From contig NZ_ACJN02000003.1 of NCBI RefSeq assembly GCF_000174435.1, positions 946,263 through 1,010,262 on the forward strand: 64,000 bases of DNA, given 5' to 3'. The translations under genes were made by a program, and so were the position numbers. The notes under the pieces were generated by a model. The model had not been told where the DNA came from and made no database searches. It saw only the letters and a program-made list of their open reading frames with translations. This document shows, piece by piece, positions 61,712 through 64,000 of the stretch. The first letter of the stretch is position 1, and every line of letters starts with the position of its first letter. Source of the stretch: Desulfonatronospira thiodismutans ASO3-1 (GTDB taxonomy: Bacteria; Desulfobacterota; Desulfovibrionia; Desulfovibrionales; Desulfonatronovibrionaceae).

Positions 61712-62368
61712 AAAAACACAGGGCAAGGAAACATCCTGACCATAAACCGCCCGTAACCATTCAGTGGGTGCCAGTAATCACCAGCGAAAGTAGACGTCAG
61801 GCGTACTCCCCAACCGTGTGCGGCGAAGCCGCCCGTGTGCAGCCCACGGCTGCCAGTGCCAAAAAATCTTCTCCGGCACGGGAAGCCTACAGGCTTCACA
61901 CCCGACTAAAATACGCTTTGCTGTCCTACGGAATTTTAGCGGGCAGGCAGGTGCTCCGCACACACGGTTTTGAAGAATAAAGAGCCCAGACAGCATGTCA
62001 GGCAAGAAACTCTGCATGACAGGCTCCACTCTTAACCGTGCGCGGCGAAGCCGCCCATGTGCAGCCCACGGCTGCCAGTGCCAAAAAATCTTCTTAGGCA
62101 CGGGAAGCCTACAGGCTTCACACCCGACTAAAATACGCTTTGCTGTCCTGCGGAATTTTAGCGGGCAGGCAGGTGCTCCGCACACACGGTTTTGAAGAAT
62201 AAAGAGCCCAGACAGCATGTCAGGCAAGAAACTCTGCATGACAGGCACCACTCTTAACCGTGCGCGGCGAAGCCGCCCGTGTGCAGCCCACGGCTGCCAG
62301 TGCCAAAAAATCTTCATCTTCCCCATGCCCCATGCTACTCTCCCTCAATCCCTCAATACCTCAATTCC
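61712..62368. other. Gene-free stretch of repeats
   Basis: These 657 bases consist of a GTAA-family left end at 61753, 2.3 copies of a 222-bp tandem repeat (61814-62318) and a heptamer tract (62321-62376). The open frames in it are repeat artefacts. Confidence 0.75.
61753..62318. repeat. GTAA-family left end followed by 222-bp tandem repeat (2.3 units)
   Basis: GTAACCATTCAGTGGG (61753) opens the block. Units begin at 61814, 62036 and 62258 (CCGTGYGCGGCGAAGCCGCC), the third cut off near 62318. Each unit has several hairpins: GGCGAAGCCGCC, GCAGCCCACGGCTGC, GTGCC...GGCAC and GAAGCCTACAGGCTTC. One diverged unit occurs in the element at 35176-35540. No right end is seen. Confidence 0.85.
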
Positions 62369-62376
62369 TCAATTTA
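62321..62376. repeat. Heptamer-repeat tract (CCCCATG and CCTCAAT types)
   Basis: CCCCATG repeats followed by CCCTCAAT, ACCTCAAT and TTCCTCAAT units. It runs into the stop codon of the amidase gene at 62369. Same type as 26527 and 44343. Confidence 0.8.
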
Positions 62377-63154
62377 TACCCCCAAAATCCACAAGAAAAA
62401 AATCAGACCTGCGGCTGTCGAAGCCCCTGCGGTCCGTGAGGATCACTTCCGCCTGCAGCCCGGATTTCTTCAGCCCCACTTCCTTGCTCAGGCTGAATAC
62501 GGTTTTGCCCCAGGAGGTAATCAGGCATGAATGTCCGGCCAGGTCCCCCAGTTCGGAAGCCCCTGTACCGTTGCACCCCAGAACGTAACACTGGTTCTCG
62601 ATGGCCCTGGCCTTTAAAAGGGCCTGCCAGTGCTCCACCCTGGCCATGGGCCACTGAGACGTGAGTATAAAAAGATCCGGCTCGAATTCGTGCTGGTACA
62701 GAAAAAGCTCAGGATAGCGCAGATCATGGCAGATACCGAAACCAATTTTTATGCCTTTCCATTCAAAGCACTGCGGTGCATGCCGCCCCGGTTCAAAGTG
62801 CATATTCTCCTTGCCCGGCTTAAACAGGTGCAGTTTCTGGTATGGCGAACACTTTTCCCCGTCCGGAGTGAAAAGCTCAAAGGCGTTGTATATCCTTCCA
62901 TCCTTTTCCTCCCAGAAGCTCCCGGCCAGGACATTCTCCGTTCTGGATGCGAACTCGCTCATTATCTGCCTGACCTCCAGATTCATCTCCAGGCAGCGGT
63001 CCCTTTGCAAATAATCAAATCCGCCCATGAACAGTTCAGGAAACACCCAGAGACAGGGACCCTGCTGCCTTTCAATCAGGTCCAGCCAGGGCAGGATATC
63101 ATTTACCCGGCGCATCACCCGGGTCTGGCAAACTCCGACAGCTACTGCCTCCAT
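62369..63154 (-). CDS. Carbon-nitrogen hydrolase (nitrilase superfamily, omega-amidase-like)
   Basis: This 261-aa protein has the Glu-Lys-Cys triad of the nitrilase superfamily: Glu in WVFPELFMGGF, Lys in YQKLHLFKPG and Cys in IGFGICHDLRYPEL. It resembles omega-amidase/Nit2-type enzymes that hydrolyse alpha-keto acid amides. Its start is two bases from the thiM stop, so the two are cotranscribed; a specific link to thiamine metabolism is possible but not established. The last two codons and stop are in a heptamer-repeat tract, so the 3' end may have shifted. Confidence 0.88.
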   Translation of the reverse strand: MEAVAVGVCQTRVMRRVNDILPWLDLIERQQGPCLWVFPELFMGGFDYLQRDRCLEMNLEVRQIMSEFASRTENVLAGSFWEEKDGRIYNAFELFTPDGEKCSPYQKLHLFKPGKENMHFEPGRHAPQCFEWKGIKIGFGICHDLRYPELFLYQHEFEPDLFILTSQWPMARVEHWQALLKARAIENQCYVLGCNGTGASELGDLAGHSCLITSWGKTVFSLSKEVGLKKSGLQAEVILTDRRGFDSRRSDFFLVDFGGIN

Positions 63155-63958
63155 TTATACCTCTTCCTTGATGTGCATGCCTTGCAGCATCTCTTTATCC
63201 ATTGCATACAAAATATCCAGAAATCCTGTCTGCAGGCTTCCCGGACCACTGGCTTCCTGGACGGCCCTTTCCCCGGCCAGGCCCATGACCGCCATGCCCA
63301 TAGCCGCAGCCTGCAAAAAATCCTTTTCCACGGCAGAAAATGCCGCCACCAGACAGGTGCTGCAGCATCCCATCCCGGTAACCCTGGTCATCATGGGGTG
63401 GCCGTTATTGACTGTCAGGACCTTATCCCTGGAAACCACCAGGTCCTTCTCCCCGCTGACGCAGACTACGCATTCATAACGACTGGAAAGTTCCCTGGCC
63501 GCTTCCAGGGCCAGGGCAGATCCATGCAGGCTGTCCACCCCCCTGGGCTTGTCCCCGGAGCCCCCCAGGGCCATGATCTCCGAGGCATTGCCCCGCAGAA
63601 TACTTACCCAGCCCTTTTTCAAAAACTCCATGGGAGCATCCACACGCAGCTTGCTGGCCCCGGCCCCCACAGGATCCAGCACCACCGGGACACCCAGCTT
63701 TACCGCCCTGGATGCACCCAGGCGCATGGCCTGGACCTGGTTCATACATGGCGTGCCCATGTTTAAAACCAGTGCAGAACCAAGAGATGTCAGCTCCTCC
63801 ACTTCGTGCTCCGACCTGGTCATGGCCGGGGATGCCCCCAGGGCCAGAAGCGCATTGGCCGTAATACTGGTCACCACTATATTAGTCAGGTTGAGCACCA
63901 GTGGCCTTTTCTCCCTGATTTCCTCCAGCCTTTCCCAGACCTTTTCAGATGTAATCAT
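63155..63958 (-). CDS. thiM: Hydroxyethylthiazole kinase
   Basis: This 267-aa enzyme phosphorylates 4-methyl-5-(2-hydroxyethyl)thiazole in thiamine salvage. Family segments are PLVLNLTNIVVTSITANALL, ASPAMTRSEHEVEEL, VVLDPVGAGASKLR, ILRGNASEI and VTGMGCCSTC, the last containing the catalytic Cys region. Two in-frame ATGs lie close together; ATG 63958 has GGGGG at proper spacing, while 63964 is too near it. No thiD or thiE follows within the window. The upstream leader, where a TPP riboswitch could be, lies at the window edge and cannot be judged. Confidence 0.93.
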   Translation of the reverse strand: MITSEKVWERLEEIREKRPLVLNLTNIVVTSITANALLALGASPAMTRSEHEVEELTSLGSALVLNMGTPCMNQVQAMRLGASRAVKLGVPVVLDPVGAGASKLRVDAPMEFLKKGWVSILRGNASEIMALGGSGDKPRGVDSLHGSALALEAARELSSRYECVVCVSGEKDLVVSRDKVLTVNNGHPMMTRVTGMGCCSTCLVAAFSAVEKDFLQAAAMGMAVMGLAGERAVQEASGPGSLQTGFLDILYAMDKEMLQGMHIKEEV

Positions 63959-64000
63959 TTCCATTCCCCCAGACTTTCCCTAGTTCTTGCCCAGCCCTCT

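Noticed and set aside
61778-62326. A 182-aa minus-strand open frame across the tandem repeats
   Set aside because: It exists only because the 222-bp repeat length is divisible by three. The sequence is all repeat and has no start signal or family resemblance.
63958-64000. TPP riboswitch upstream of thiM
   Set aside because: Only about 40 bases of leader are inside the window; the conserved CTGAGA and related elements are not visible there.

Overview
This 64 kb window looks like chromosome of a sulfur-metabolising anaerobe of the Desulfovibrionales. The evidence is a 37-residue desulforedoxin, a standalone CooS carbon monoxide dehydrogenase with the C-x2-C type of D-cluster motif described for Desulfovibrio, a MucR/Ros zinc-finger regulator, a PsrA/PhsA-like molybdopterin oxidoreductase, a PsrB-like ferredoxin and an FmdE fusion protein. 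The genus cannot be fixed from sequence alone. No rRNA or tRNA gene and no CRISPR array was seen.

Layout. (1) 1-15.5 kb is a surface polysaccharide/LPS region: a truncated kinase-like gene, three glycosyltransferases, an O-antigen ligase/polymerase-like protein, two sulfotransferases (in a very AT-rich, probably transferred segment), several proteins of the protein-kinase fold, a ParB-like protein, then rnr, lpxK and a mucR-type regulator. (2) 16.0-20.8 kb is a compact sugar-phosphate operon, tkt-glpX-prk-rpe, which carries the regenerative half of the Calvin cycle but no RuBisCO. (3) 20.8-32.2 kb holds a 1186-aa multi-PAS hybrid kinase, a flavoprotein, a GDT1-type transporter, a cysteine hydrolase, an EAL-HDOD protein and a GAF-kinase/receiver-TPR pair. 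(4) 32.8-35.1 kb has an orphan flagellar-rod-like protein and cooS. (5) 36-41 kb is a biotin locus (bioA, LysM protein, bioD, bioB; opposite, bioC-like and an esterase) without bioF. (6) 41-52 kb holds iron-sulfur proteins, a UbiB-like kinase, desulforedoxin and a molybdopterin oxidoreductase/ferredoxin/TauE/FmdE-MoCF group. (7) 53-61.7 kb is a tightly overlapping seven-gene operon: PhnD-like lipoprotein, sensor kinase with a Cys-rich linker, receiver, PEP-synthase-like protein, dual-specificity phosphatase fused to a Cys-cluster domain, UPF0718 permease and its TIGR03943 partner. (8) The right end has a nitrilase-family amidase and thiM.

The most notable non-gene content is a family of short mobile elements without their own transposase. 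Their ends are GTAACCATTCAGGGG inverted repeats, and full or near-full copies are flanked by 8-bp target duplications (five exact, two degenerate). The GTAA ends and 8-bp duplications match what is known of the IS66 family, whose transposase is not in the window. Most copies carry an inner hairpin built on GGGGACTGTCCC; one copy (24431-24492) has lost it. Related inner hairpins also sit inside unrelated outer inverted repeats at 32344 and 52414. One copy appears to have split a translationally coupled gene pair, one replaced a gene's stop codon, and one inserted into a second, different small element. Three heptanucleotide-repeat tracts and a 222-bp tandem repeat add to the repeat load.

The best candidate for an undescribed system is the 53.0-61.7 kb operon. 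It combines extracytoplasmic ligand sensing, a two-component pair, a PEP-synthase-like phosphotransfer protein without the usual PEP-binding barrel, and a phosphatase, in overlapping reading frames.
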